From positions 186,001 through 250,000 of the forward strand of contig NZ_AORV01000021.1 in the NCBI RefSeq assembly GCF_000350485.1: a DNA stretch of 64,000 nucleotides, in the 5' to 3' direction. Under the pieces are notes generated by a model, which was not told the origin of the DNA, ran no database searches, and worked only from the letters and a program-made list of their open reading frames with translations. Positions 34,601 to 43,284 of this stretch are shown piece after piece (the first letter of the stretch is position 1; each line of letters starts with the position of its first letter). Origin of the DNA: Ruminiclostridium cellobioparum subsp. termitidis CT1112. Its GTDB lineage: Bacteria > Bacillota > Clostridia > Acetivibrionales > DSM-1351. The translations under genes were made by a program, and so were the position numbers.

Positions 34601-37136
34601 AATGTTCATTCAGTACATGGAATTCCTGATTGGCCATAGGCCTGCCATAGGGTACGCTTTTATCAAAGCTTTCATTATTTTTTATATCATAATATATGGA
34701 CCAGATGGAGGCTTCGGTAGCGCCGCCCTTGCTGATTACCATGGTCTCGGGGAACAGACCGTACATCCTTTGAGGTAAGTTGGCAGGTATCCAGTCTCCC
34801 GACAATATGACCACATGTAAAAATGTGCTTTTTCTTATACCGTCTGCCGATTCCAGGTAATTTACTATCATCTGGGTTTGTGCCGGCACCGTATTCAGCA
34901 CGCTTACTCTGTGAAGCAAAATCAAGTCGTATAAATACTTGGGATCTTTTATGTTTCCCGAATTGGGCAATACCAGAGTTCCCCCGACCAGAAAACAACC
35001 GAAAATATCAAACACCGACAGGTCAAAGGACAGGTTTGCCAGACCTAAAAATACATCTGCTTCACCGATGCCATAACGTTCATTCACATCAAAAATTGTA
35101 TTCATGGCAGCTCTATGGGTAATTATCACTCCTTTGGGTTCGCCGGTGGTTCCTGATGTAAAAATGATATAGGCCGGACGGTCGTATTCCTTATCCGTTT
35201 CAAAGCACTCCAAACCGCCGTCGCACAATTTAATGCCCCTCACATTGACATTGTCACAGTCCTGCTGCAATTCAGGCTCTTCCCTTTCTGAGAGCAGCAC
35301 TTTGATTCCGGCTGTATTTATGATTTTTTTCTTTCTTGCATCCGGCTGTTTCACATCAATGGGTACATACGTTGCTTTCATCAGCAAGGCAGCAATTACG
35401 GCTGCTACCTGCCATTCATTTTTATCAATATTTATACCTATTTTATCTCCCGGTTCAACAGCTTTGGCTTTTAAAACCTCCGCTACACTATATACATATC
35501 TGGATAATGCCCTGTATGTAAATTCACCGTCATCAGTTATTAGAGCCGTTTTATTGGGGAAAGTCTCAAGTGAATTCAAGAAGCCTTCCTCCATCATTTG
35601 AGGAGAAAAATACTTCCGGGTGTCATTGATACTATTTCTCACTTTTACCGTGCTTTGGGGCAAAACCACCGGATAGGTCTCTGAAAACACCTTTTCGGTA
35701 TCACTGTAAATAGATGCTATCAAAGCGGAAAAACTCTCGAACATATCATCTATCATATGCTCTTCAAAAACTCCCTCTCTGACATCCCAATTTATTTTTG
35801 CGCCCCCGTTTTCGTCCGATACCTGACAATCGATGTATACCTGGGGCGTCTGGCTTATTTTATATTCAACTGTCCTTCTGACTGTAGCGTCATCTTCATT
35901 TGCAATACCTACAGTACTTGTAAAAACAACCGGAATGATTATATTCTTTTTTCTTTCCTTTGTCAGTCTTCTTAATACTTCCACACCCGAGAGCGCATTG
36001 TGTTGCAAATCGGCCCAAAGGTCTTCCTGTATTGTTTTGACCCTTTCGATGAAAGGCTTTTTAAAATCAAGATTAACCGATAAAACATTTACATCGGTGA
36101 AATCCCCGACTACTTTATTGATATCCTCAACAACCCGGGGTCTGTTAAAAAATGTGGTATTTATGCAAAACTTGTGATTTGAAGACCAGAGGGACACCAC
36201 CTCGGCCAGCGCAGACATCACAAGCACCGAAGGGGTAATGCTGTTATTTTTTGCAACATTACAAAACCTCTTCCACTCTTCTCCATCCAAAAAAATTTTT
36301 TTCTGAAAAAATTCATGCCCTTTTAAATTTGCTTTTTTAAGTGCCGGAAGCTCAGGCGCTTCTCCCATCTGCGGCAGTTTACTGTCCCAATAGGTCACGG
36401 CATTTTGCCGTTCCTTATTATTTGAAAGCTTGATATTATTCTGGTACATTATAATATCCCTGTATAAAGTCGAAGGTACCATGGGCAATTCCGGATTTCT
36501 GTAAAACTCCTCCAGATCGTTTAAAATGATGTTCATACTTAAAAAATCCGCAATGAGCATATCCAGGGAAAAGTGAACAACACTTCTATCTCCCTCCATG
36601 CTGACAGCTATGTCGCACATTGGCCATTCCCCCAGTTTATACTGCTTATTTGCCAGATATGTCCTCAATTCCTCTTTCTCTCTTTGATTATTTTCATGCT
36701 TTTCACGTAAATTTATGGAAGAAATTTTTATATGAGGAACTGTTTCCTGCACAATTTGCCAGCCTGCCTCATATATTACCGCACGGAGCATGTCATGTTT
36801 CCGGATCACTTTATTCCAGGCGGTTTCAAGCTTATTAATATCCAGAATTTCATCAAACACCACTTCCAGATATCCGTGGCAGGCCACTCCGCCCAATTCA
36901 TACATATTATTTCTGCCGATAACGTAAGAATTCTGAATATCGGTCAGCGGGAATTTTTCAAACCTTGCCGCAGTATTATCTGTAAATAAAACATTATTTT
37001 TTTCATCCAGATATTTTAAAAGTTCTGTCTTATTATTTTTTAAAAGGCTTCTGATCTCTTCAGTTACTGCGCCTTTTGGAGCTTTGAACTTTATTGCTCC
37101 GTCTTGGTTCCAGATAACGATTTCTTTCTCCAGCAA
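31620..37136 (-). CDS. NRPS, docking-Cy-A(MT)-PCP-TE, PchF-like
   Basis: A 1838-residue synthetase, close to PchF in length and order. Residues 1-48 resemble a TubC-type N-terminal docking domain. Cy domain about 60-480, with the cyclisation motif D192-MLIA-D197-FL-S200. A domain from about 515: 'YIIFTSGTTGEPKG' near 656-669 and 'YRTGDRG' near 890-896; specificity residues as I align them are D, L, F, N, I, S, K, I, W (K517-equivalent assumed), close to the cysteine code. A SAM methyltransferase ('ILEVGAGVGGTS', 1171-1182) is inserted between A8 (about 920) and A10 (LPLTENKKVD, about 1382-1391). PCP Ser 1448 in GGDSLL. TE from about 1520, with the elbow GHCVG: Cys 1596 replaces serine. It adds the second cysteine, N-methylates and releases the product. 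Confidence 0.9.
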   Translation of the reverse strand: MLEKEIVIWNQDGAIKFKAPKGAVTEEIRSLLKNNKTELLKYLDEKNNVLFTDNTAARFEKFPLTDIQNSYVIGRNNMYELGGVACHGYLEVVFDEILDINKLETAWNKVIRKHDMLRAVIYEAGWQIVQETVPHIKISSINLREKHENNQREKEELRTYLANKQYKLGEWPMCDIAVSMEGDRSVVHFSLDMLIADFLSMNIILNDLEEFYRNPELPMVPSTLYRDIIMYQNNIKLSNNKERQNAVTYWDSKLPQMGEAPELPALKKANLKGHEFFQKKIFLDGEEWKRFCNVAKNNSITPSVLVMSALAEVVSLWSSNHKFCINTTFFNRPRVVEDINKVVGDFTDVNVLSVNLDFKKPFIERVKTIQEDLWADLQHNALSGVEVLRRLTKERKKNIIIPVVFTSTVGIANEDDATVRRTVEYKISQTPQVYIDCQVSDENGGAKINWDVREGVFEEHMIDDMFESFSALIASIYSDTEKVFSETYPVVLPQSTVKVRNSINDTRKYFSPQMMEEGFLNSLETFPNKTALITDDGEFTYRALSRYVYSVAEVLKAKAVEPGDKIGINIDKNEWQVAAVIAALLMKATYVPIDVKQPDARKKKIINTAGIKVLLSEREEPELQQDCDNVNVRGIKLCDGGLECFETDKEYDRPAYIIFTSGTTGEPKGVIITHRAAMNTIFDVNERYGIGEADVFLGLANLSFDLSVFDIFGCFLVGGTLVLPNSGNIKDPKYLYDLILLHRVSVLNTVPAQTQMIVNYLESADGIRKSTFLHVVILSGDWIPANLPQRMYGLFPETMVISKGGATEASIWSIYYDIKNNESFDKSVPYGRPMANQEFHVLNEHLQPCPDYVDGNLYIGGVGLSAGYLNDAVLNAEKYRILPGTGERIYRTGDRGCYRKDGIIIFKGREAGDEQVKIHGHRIELAEIRAALMEYPAVDSAVTLTVGNPTEELKINAVISPKRKSGHRETAKDEEEIQLLDSTGKSYAGSIDEDLLETWTRKSELVVISDIYNVFGKCGIFQELHQPYRFDDITRIMNIPEKLHKLTKRWLKVLVEEKIIKEQDEAYMLIENEHNFDSDALWEDFYKTEEAFNYSREFLDYLKESSDLLPEMIRGNENPLNLLFPKGDVKPAMAAYHDNKINRMHNGIANEEILYLCKKSNGENPERVFRILEVGAGVGGTSIDLIPALDGCNVEYHFTDLSTFFLNKAQENFGKYGWVKYGIFDINKEFALQGYDAFSFDLILCANVLHNSKDVHYVMENLRNLLVENGSMIILEETRMSYMLLTSMEFKDGLTGFLDERMEEETFFTRNQWENILQKHNGEIVYQFPQKNSKLDLSGQTIYIARFGSEYEKLEKNQVRKYLLETISSYMVPGNIIILPALPLTENKKVDMKKIRAFIENSESNSSPDEKEMPETDLEKRIAEIWRRELKAVSIGRDDNFYNVGGDSLLIAQVVGKTVEEIEEAKDWEWSALLTEMMQTPTVRELALKIHKFHNEKDSFVDPSLIQIKNSNCSNENSVAKVLFHAGTGTLSAYTALLSHIEKHSRENESILGFSFGNEAEYVSMETQDTFKLLGKKYGRILKQLGYSNYILMGHCVGGVIALEAAEYLKEHGLKVSDVTLISATIQKSKDNTAFRGLTDSLYDRALKSSLENELLLERTFAKLINANEYKAGYTTGEETMEKCIDYIVREGNGEVTAEALCNLQGEFEEVAEEFRRLSCKPISERLNNLYATIDRADTDLMEHERKMLNTLFHIFAQNFGCVASHQPRPYYGNVRIFSCEQQGASFYREFFGEDFDTWKPYIKGDFRYDIISGQHFDCIIEPNLQKNMDKILDFIYQ

Positions 37137-37185
37137 TTCCTCTATTAATTTTTAATATCCATCTTTCATCTCCTTGTAAAAGAAT

Positions 37186-40100
37186 TTAAATCACTTCTAC
37201 TTCAAAATCATTGTTCAATTTATCAATTTCCAATGCAAAGGCTTGTATAGTAGGAGCTTTAAACAATATTCTTACCGAAATATTAAAAGGAACATTCACT
37301 ATAGCTTCGGTCCTGGTTACTATTGCAACTGCCTTTAAGCTGTCTCCTCCCAGCTTGAAAAAATTATCAAATCTTGACAGCTTCTCTTTGTTTAAAACCT
37401 CTCCCCATATTTTTCCGATTTCAACCTCCAATGGATTTTGAGGCGGAACAAAAATATTCAAATCCTTTTGTTCCTTCAAAATCCTGTGAATTTCCTTCTT
37501 ATCAGGTTTCCCGTTCTCCAGCAACGGCACTTTATCCGAAAAATAATATTTTTCAGGTATCATATGGCCCGGCAGATATTTTTCCAGGGCACTTTTTAAT
37601 TCCTCCGGTCCCAGCCCGGCTTTTTCTTTTAAAACGATATATGCTGATAACTGCCTGCCTCCCTGCTCTTCTGTAACACACACCATAGAATCGGAAACAG
37701 ACGGATTTTTCTCCAGAGCACTTTCGATTTCTCCAAGTTCTATCCTATAACCCTTTATCTTGACCTGATTGTCCTTTCTTCCCAAAAATTCAATGGTACC
37801 ATCCTTCCATATCTTTCCGGTATCACCGGTTTTATACCATTTGATGGAGTCTGTAATAAATTTCCTTTCGGTCAGTTCTTTATCCCCCCTGTAGCCTTTG
37901 GCAACTCCCGCACCGCCTATCCATAACTCTCCCTGTACATAATGGGGGCATATGCGCCCAAAATCGTCCATTACTCTATACACCTGATTTTCAAGTGCTT
38001 TTCCATAAGGAATGGATACCCAGTTTTCAGGAATTTCCCTGGGTACAATCAAATAATTTGACCAGATAGACGCTTCGGTAGCTCCTCCCATAGCAGCAAC
38101 AATGGAATTTTCACTTCTGTTGTAAAATCTTGAAGGCAGATCAAGTGCTATCCAATCTCCTGAAAGCATTGAAACTCTTATATTAATTTTTCTTTCTTTC
38201 GCTTCGGCCATGGTAACCAGCATGTCAAAAAGCACAGGAACCGAATTCCAGATGCTTATGTTATATTTATCTATCAGAGCAAGCCACAAGGCAGGGTCCC
38301 TGTAGCCGGCTTCATCCAATACAACCAGGCTGCCGCCGGCTGCAAGCATTCCAAACACATCATATACCGACAAATCAAAATCAATTGCAGAAACCATGAG
38401 AACCGTATCTTCCTGGGTTATTCCATATTTCCGGTTGATGTCATCTATTGTATTGACAGCACTTTCATGGCAGATTTCAACACCCTTTGGTACGCCGGTA
38501 CTTCCGGATGTCATTATTACATAGGCACTTTCTTTGGGCGAAACCGGGACCGGTTTCTTCATGGATATTTTTTCTTCAGCCTCATCCATGTTTATTGTCC
38601 GGATTTCTTCTCCGGACAACTGGCAGTTATGTATTGTTTCGGTATTTGTAACAATATGATCTATTCCTATTTGTTCATATATTTTCTTTCTCCTGTCTTC
38701 AGGCTGGTTCACTCCAATGGGAACATAAACTCCGCCGGAAAACAATATTCCAAGCATTGCATATATCTGTTCACATCCTCGCGGAAGTGTTATTCCAACA
38801 TAATCTCCCGGTTTAATCCCTCCTTTTACCAATAGATCGGCAATAGCCATAGCTCTATGATATAATTCACCATAAGTGATTTCTTTTTGTGTAATTCCAT
38901 CAATAACAGCAACACTTTCAGGTTGCTTTTCAGCATTTGCCAGAAAATCAGTTATCAGCAATTTGCCGGGATATTTCAGAGGAAGGATTTTATCAAGTTC
39001 GGCTTTACTTTGTTCAATCTGTTTTCCCGGCAGTACGTCAAAAACAGTATTCCAGTTATCATTTCCGGACATTGTATTGATAAGCCCCACAAGCGCGTTA
39101 AACATATCATCCAGCAAACCGACGGGATATAATTCATCCACCGCATCCCAGCACAAAATAAGTGAGCCTTCTTTGATATAAGTTTGAAAATCAAGCCATA
39201 CCTGCGGTGTTTGGGATACCATATAGCTTATATCCCCAAAAACCCTCCTGGATAAATCCGTTTCAAGAGGAGTGTCTATATTGCAGGCAAAAACCACAGG
39301 AGCTACAAATCCCGTACTGCCCATTGCCTTGAACATATCCCTTTGCACATTTACTCCCGAATAACCGCAGTGAGCTACATTCTCCAAAAATGTGTCCCTG
39401 ATTCTATTCATAGTGTCCAGAAAGGCTTCACCGCCCTTTCTTTTAAACTCCACCAAAAGGAGATTTGTAAAGTCGGCAACCATGCTCCTTATTTCCTCAT
39501 TTTCGGTATTGCGGTCAAATAAAGGTATATTAATCAGAAAAGAATCCTGATTGCACCACCGTTCCAGGATCAATGCATAGCAGGTAAGCAAAAACATTGA
39601 CGGGGTGGATTTATGTTTGGCCGATATCCGTTTGATTTCACTCCAGGTTTCCTTGTCTATAACACTCTTCCTTCTGCTGAATCTTGTTTTTGACACAAGT
39701 TCAGGCTTTTTTGCCAGAGGGATATTGGGTATTTCAACCAACCACTGTGACATTTTCTTTTCCCAGAACTTTTTATCCTCGTTAAGTTCCTTATCATTTA
39801 TGTCCTTCTTCCTGTTTTCCATATAGTCCTGAAAGGTATATTGGACTTTTGGAATGAATTCTTTTCCCTCATATGCCTGGGCCAGATCACGAATAATGAT
39901 GCTAAGGCTGGCTACGTCGGCCACAAGCAGGTCCAAATCAAGAAAAAGCCTTGTTTTTCCCTCAGGCAAAAGTGCCAGGGAAATCCCCGCAACTTCTCCC
40001 GCTTCAACTTTTAATTTCCGGTGTGACAATACATTTCTGAGAGCAATGAGCTCTTTTTGGGCAGCAGCCTGGGACAGACTGCTTAAATTGAATATCCCGA

Positions 40101-40617
40101 TCTCTCTGGAATACGGTGAAGGCATTATAATTTGTTTTCCTGTTGCCAAAAATCTTGCTCTTAACATTGGATGATAATTCTGAATGGTATTCCAGGCCGC
40201 TTTCAGTTTCCGGCAGTCAACATTTTCTCCGTCTATCTCCAGATATGCATGACAACCCACTCCCCCCAGAGGCTGTTCGTCTTCTCTTCCCACAAAATAT
40301 GCATATTGCACATCGGTCAAATCAAATTCACTGTTTTTATTTACCTTTACAGTTCCCTGGCTTTTATTACTTTGCCTTATGTCAGAGGCATGTATCAATT
40401 CAGTCCATTCACCGAGAGTAGGCTTTTCAATCAAGCCTGAGAACGGTATCCTGAGACCATATTTTCTGAGATTATTTGAAACCTGCATTATCATGATGGA
40501 ACTTAAACCTGCCTCTATTAAATTCCTGTTTTCATCAAGCTCAGAAAGAGACAGCATTTCCAGAACTTTTTTATGTATAAAATCAACAACTTCCGTTTTT
40601 AAATTATTATTTTCCAT
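37186..40617 (-). CDS. NRPS, ArCP-Cy-A-PCP, PchE-like without epimerase
   Basis: A 1143-residue synthetase. ArCP about 5-75, with the phosphopantetheine Ser 40 in GLSSIM. Cy domain about 98-530, motif D229-LLVA-D234-VA-S237. A domain about 555-1050: 'YVIMTSGSTGVPKG' and 'KIKGYRIELGEIESAL' are visible. My manual reading of the pocket residues is D, L, Y, N, M, S, M, I, W, very near the cysteine code DLYNLSLIW. C-terminal PCP with Ser 1093 in GGDSLK. Salicylate is loaded on ArCP, joined to cysteine and cyclised to hydroxyphenyl-thiazoline. Unlike P. aeruginosa PchE (about 1438 residues), no domain is inserted in the A domain, so no epimerase. The ATG at 40617 (MENNNLK) has GAGAGG nine bases upstream. 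Confidence 0.9.
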   Translation of the reverse strand: MENNNLKTEVVDFIHKKVLEMLSLSELDENRNLIEAGLSSIMIMQVSNNLRKYGLRIPFSGLIEKPTLGEWTELIHASDIRQSNKSQGTVKVNKNSEFDLTDVQYAYFVGREDEQPLGGVGCHAYLEIDGENVDCRKLKAAWNTIQNYHPMLRARFLATGKQIIMPSPYSREIGIFNLSSLSQAAAQKELIALRNVLSHRKLKVEAGEVAGISLALLPEGKTRLFLDLDLLVADVASLSIIIRDLAQAYEGKEFIPKVQYTFQDYMENRKKDINDKELNEDKKFWEKKMSQWLVEIPNIPLAKKPELVSKTRFSRRKSVIDKETWSEIKRISAKHKSTPSMFLLTCYALILERWCNQDSFLINIPLFDRNTENEEIRSMVADFTNLLLVEFKRKGGEAFLDTMNRIRDTFLENVAHCGYSGVNVQRDMFKAMGSTGFVAPVVFACNIDTPLETDLSRRVFGDISYMVSQTPQVWLDFQTYIKEGSLILCWDAVDELYPVGLLDDMFNALVGLINTMSGNDNWNTVFDVLPGKQIEQSKAELDKILPLKYPGKLLITDFLANAEKQPESVAVIDGITQKEITYGELYHRAMAIADLLVKGGIKPGDYVGITLPRGCEQIYAMLGILFSGGVYVPIGVNQPEDRRKKIYEQIGIDHIVTNTETIHNCQLSGEEIRTINMDEAEEKISMKKPVPVSPKESAYVIMTSGSTGVPKGVEICHESAVNTIDDINRKYGITQEDTVLMVSAIDFDLSVYDVFGMLAAGGSLVVLDEAGYRDPALWLALIDKYNISIWNSVPVLFDMLVTMAEAKERKINIRVSMLSGDWIALDLPSRFYNRSENSIVAAMGGATEASIWSNYLIVPREIPENWVSIPYGKALENQVYRVMDDFGRICPHYVQGELWIGGAGVAKGYRGDKELTERKFITDSIKWYKTGDTGKIWKDGTIEFLGRKDNQVKIKGYRIELGEIESALEKNPSVSDSMVCVTEEQGGRQLSAYIVLKEKAGLGPEELKSALEKYLPGHMIPEKYYFSDKVPLLENGKPDKKEIHRILKEQKDLNIFVPPQNPLEVEIGKIWGEVLNKEKLSRFDNFFKLGGDSLKAVAIVTRTEAIVNVPFNISVRILFKAPTIQAFALEIDKLNNDFEVEVI

Positions 40618-40671
40618 TTTCCAAAGCCTCTCCTTTACCTTTTCTCCATTAGTGGCCTGCAACACCTAAAT

Positions 40672-42270
40672 TCACAGGTTGCCATCGGCAAGTTCTCTCA
40701 ATTTATTTCTATCTATTTTTCCAACTCCCGTAAGGGGCCAGCTGTTCACAAAAACAATCTGATCCGGCAGTTTGAAGGCGGCCACATCCCTGTCGATCAA
40801 ATAGTTTCTGATATCCTTCAAGGTCATTCTTTTTGTATCATCCAATATAAATGCGCAAATTCTTTCTCCCAGCAGTTTATCTTTAATACCCACTACCTGA
40901 ACCTCTTCTATGAGCTCATTTTTCAAAAGCAATTCTTCTATTTCCGACGGAGTTATCTTTTCCCCCGCTCTGTTGATCATTTCGGTCAATCTTCCGGCAA
41001 CCTGATAATTGCCGTCTTTTAATCTTCTCGCCTTATCCCCGGTTTTAAAATAGCACTCCTCAGATATGCAAACCTTGTTAACTTCTTCGAGATTGTAATA
41101 ACCATAAATTGTATAGGGACCTCTTACAATCAGTTCTCCATATTCTCCGTCGGGTACTTCTTCTCCCTTTTCATCTACAATTAAGACTTCATCATATTGG
41201 GATATGGGCCTTCCCTGTGTATGGTATCTGGCGTAATCGCTGTCATTTAAACCTGTACAGCATATGAGCCCTTCTGCTATTCCGAATATCTGCTGCAACT
41301 TGCAATTGAAGGTTTTCTCCACCTTTTCGGCCAGGTACGGGTCAAGTACTGATCCGCCCACGTGGATCACCTCCAGAGACGATAAATCATACTCCTCACC
41401 CAGTTCCAGAAATTCAATGCACATACTTGCCATTGCAGGCACAAGTCCCGTTATTGTCACTCTTTCTTCCTCGATTAAAGGAATTATTTCATCGGGGCTT
41501 GTAACATTGCATATGACTATCTTTCCGCCGGCACTTAAGGTTCCCATCACCCCCGGACAACCTAACGGAAAATTATGTGCCATGGGAAGTGCTGCCAGGT
41601 ATACGGAATTTTGAGATAGCTTACACCTCTCCGCTGTTTGTTTTGCCACATATATATAGTCGGTATGCCGGCGAGGAATGAGCTTGGGAACTCCGGTCGT
41701 CCCTCCCGAAAGCAGGAATAAACCCACCTCTGCATGATCCATAGCCACGGTTTCGTACAATTCTCTGTCTGCTTTCAGTTCCTTTAATGATGTAAATTCA
41801 TCATTATGTCCTATCACTATTATTTTCAAATCCATTTCCGGTTTATTAACAATTTCCCTTGCCATTTCCTTATAATCAAAACCCAGATATTTGTCTTTAA
41901 TGATATAGCCCCTGGCACCTGACTTTTCCATTATCCCTTTTATTTCTGTTTTTCTTTGAGCAGGCAGTGCCATAACCGGAATGATACCTGCTTTGAAAAG
42001 AGCAAAAATTATCACAATGAACTCAATGGAATTGGGAATTTGCAAAACAACTTTATCTCCCTTTTTAAAACCATAACACCGAAAACCCTGTGCGATTTTC
42101 CCGGACTCAATTTCCAGCTGTCCATAGGTCAGCTGCCTTCCGTTTTCGGTGACAGCTGTATTGTCCCGGTACTGCTGACTCCATAAAGACAGCGCCTGAC
42201 CCAATGCAACGGGTTCCCAGACATTTTCCCTGTAGAATTGTTCCAGTTTGTTTTTTGTCTGCATATTCAT
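40672..42270 (-). CDS. Salicylate-AMP ligase (PchD/YbtE type)
   Basis: A 532-residue stand-alone aryl-acid adenylating enzyme. 'LFLLSGGTTGVPKLIPRRH' near 184-202 is the P-loop, 'AALPMAHNFPLGCPG' near 226-240 the aryl pocket, and 'YFKTGDKARRLKDGNYQVAGR' and 'GVGKIDRNKLREL' the C-terminal motifs. In DhbE the residue after H-N-Y-P-L-S is Ser 240, which contacts the 3-hydroxyl of dihydroxybenzoate. Here the equivalent is Cys 238 (H-N-F-P-L-G-C), as in the salicylate-specific enzymes. It activates salicylate and loads it on the ArCP of the next gene. GGAGG lies eight bases before the ATG. Confidence 0.9.
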   Translation of the reverse strand: MNMQTKNKLEQFYRENVWEPVALGQALSLWSQQYRDNTAVTENGRQLTYGQLEIESGKIAQGFRCYGFKKGDKVVLQIPNSIEFIVIIFALFKAGIIPVMALPAQRKTEIKGIMEKSGARGYIIKDKYLGFDYKEMAREIVNKPEMDLKIIVIGHNDEFTSLKELKADRELYETVAMDHAEVGLFLLSGGTTGVPKLIPRRHTDYIYVAKQTAERCKLSQNSVYLAALPMAHNFPLGCPGVMGTLSAGGKIVICNVTSPDEIIPLIEEERVTITGLVPAMASMCIEFLELGEEYDLSSLEVIHVGGSVLDPYLAEKVEKTFNCKLQQIFGIAEGLICCTGLNDSDYARYHTQGRPISQYDEVLIVDEKGEEVPDGEYGELIVRGPYTIYGYYNLEEVNKVCISEECYFKTGDKARRLKDGNYQVAGRLTEMINRAGEKITPSEIEELLLKNELIEEVQVVGIKDKLLGERICAFILDDTKRMTLKDIRNYLIDRDVAAFKLPDQIVFVNSWPLTGVGKIDRNKLRELADGNL

Positions 42271-42317
42271 GGACTTATCCTCCCGTATATTGAAATACTC
42301 CTTTTTTGGCTGCCAAC

Positions 42318-43070
42318 TTATGTATTATTACATTTCTGTTTATTTACAAAATCCTTTATTGAATCTATTGCCATTGCCCTGTATGTATGAATAAACATAT
42401 GTGCGCCTTCCACGCTTTTATAGGTGAATTCCTTATTTGTATATTCCCTCCAGGTTAGGAGTTCTTCCAGTGTTAATTCCGGATCGGCTGCTCCCATTAA
42501 TGCCAATACGGAATAATTTATTTTTTCCGCCGTTTCTCTATGGTAGGTTTCATCCATTTTGAAATCGGCTCTTAACATAGGCATAAATACATCCATTAAT
42601 GACCTTGTTCCCAATATCTCTTTTGGCGTTCCTGAAAATCTGCTTATTTCCCTGATGAAGTTAGCAGTGTCTAACTCATGTATAGGATTTTTCTCTTTGA
42701 AGCAGGGTGCTTTACCGGCCGATATAATGACTCCTTTTGGCTGATAGGGCAAATTACTTTTTTGGATAAGTAATGCTAATTCATATGCAACCTTTGTTCC
42801 CAGGCTATGGCCGAATAAAAAGTACGGAATACCGTCACTGATTAAAGGTTTTATATCATTGAAAACTTCTTTTACCAGCAAATCCAGATCGTCAACAGGC
42901 TCCTCTTTTATCCGGTTCTCTCTTCCCGGATATTGAGCTGCCAAAATTTCAGTGTCATCAAATTCATCCTGCCAATTTTTAAAAGCAGAAGCGCCTCCAC
43001 CCGCATATGGAAATATAAAAATTTTATTCGCTTTCGGCTGCTCACAGGAAGCAGCAAAGTATCGGCTCAT
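42318..43070 (-). CDS. Type II thioesterase (PchC/YbtT type)
   Basis: A 250-residue editing thioesterase. 'IFIFPYAGGGASAFKNW' near 17-33 and 'FLFGHSLGTKVAYELAL' near 84-100, with nucleophile Ser 89, are standard for the family, and 'VEGAHMFIH' near 230 supplies the catalytic His. It clears mis-primed acyl groups from the carrier domains. First gene of the NRPS operon. ATG 43070 follows GAGGTGTTTAC. The leader from the predicted promoter is about 180 bases long. Confidence 0.9.
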   Translation of the reverse strand: MSRYFAASCEQPKANKIFIFPYAGGGASAFKNWQDEFDDTEILAAQYPGRENRIKEEPVDDLDLLVKEVFNDIKPLISDGIPYFLFGHSLGTKVAYELALLIQKSNLPYQPKGVIISAGKAPCFKEKNPIHELDTANFIREISRFSGTPKEILGTRSLMDVFMPMLRADFKMDETYHRETAEKINYSVLALMGAADPELTLEELLTWREYTNKEFTYKSVEGAHMFIHTYRAMAIDSIKDFVNKQKCNNT

Positions 43071-43230
43071 CGTAAACACCTCGGTTCATCATAATTATCA
43101 TCAACCGCTTTTTCCATAGTTTGTCACTAAAACACCGTTTCATTACAGCTAAAAAAATAATACCTTTAGGTTAATTACTTTTATTATTTGTTTTAGCATA
43201 ATTAAGCGATATTTTACGGTTATTCCAATT

Positions 43231-43250
43231 CAGTTAGCTATTGCTAACTG
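43231..43250. promoter_or_regulatory. Operator palindrome at the NRPS operon promoter
   Basis: CAGTTAGC-TATT-GCTAACTG is a perfect 8-bp inverted repeat with a 4-bp spacer, five bases downstream of the -10 box on the minus strand. It shares GTTAGC-N4-GCTAAC with 18289-18310, in the same place relative to the -10. Confidence 0.82.
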
Positions 43251-43255
43251 CTGAT

Positions 43256-43284
43256 ATTGTATCATCAATGAAACAGCATTTCAA
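43256..43284 (-). promoter_or_regulatory. Promoter of the NRPS-Nik operon
   Basis: TTGAAA (43279-43284), 17 bases, then TACAAT (43256-43261), with TGA before it as an extended -10. This reads toward the type II thioesterase gene. The rest of the gap (43285-43399) is A/T-rich and shows no other feature. Confidence 0.75.
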
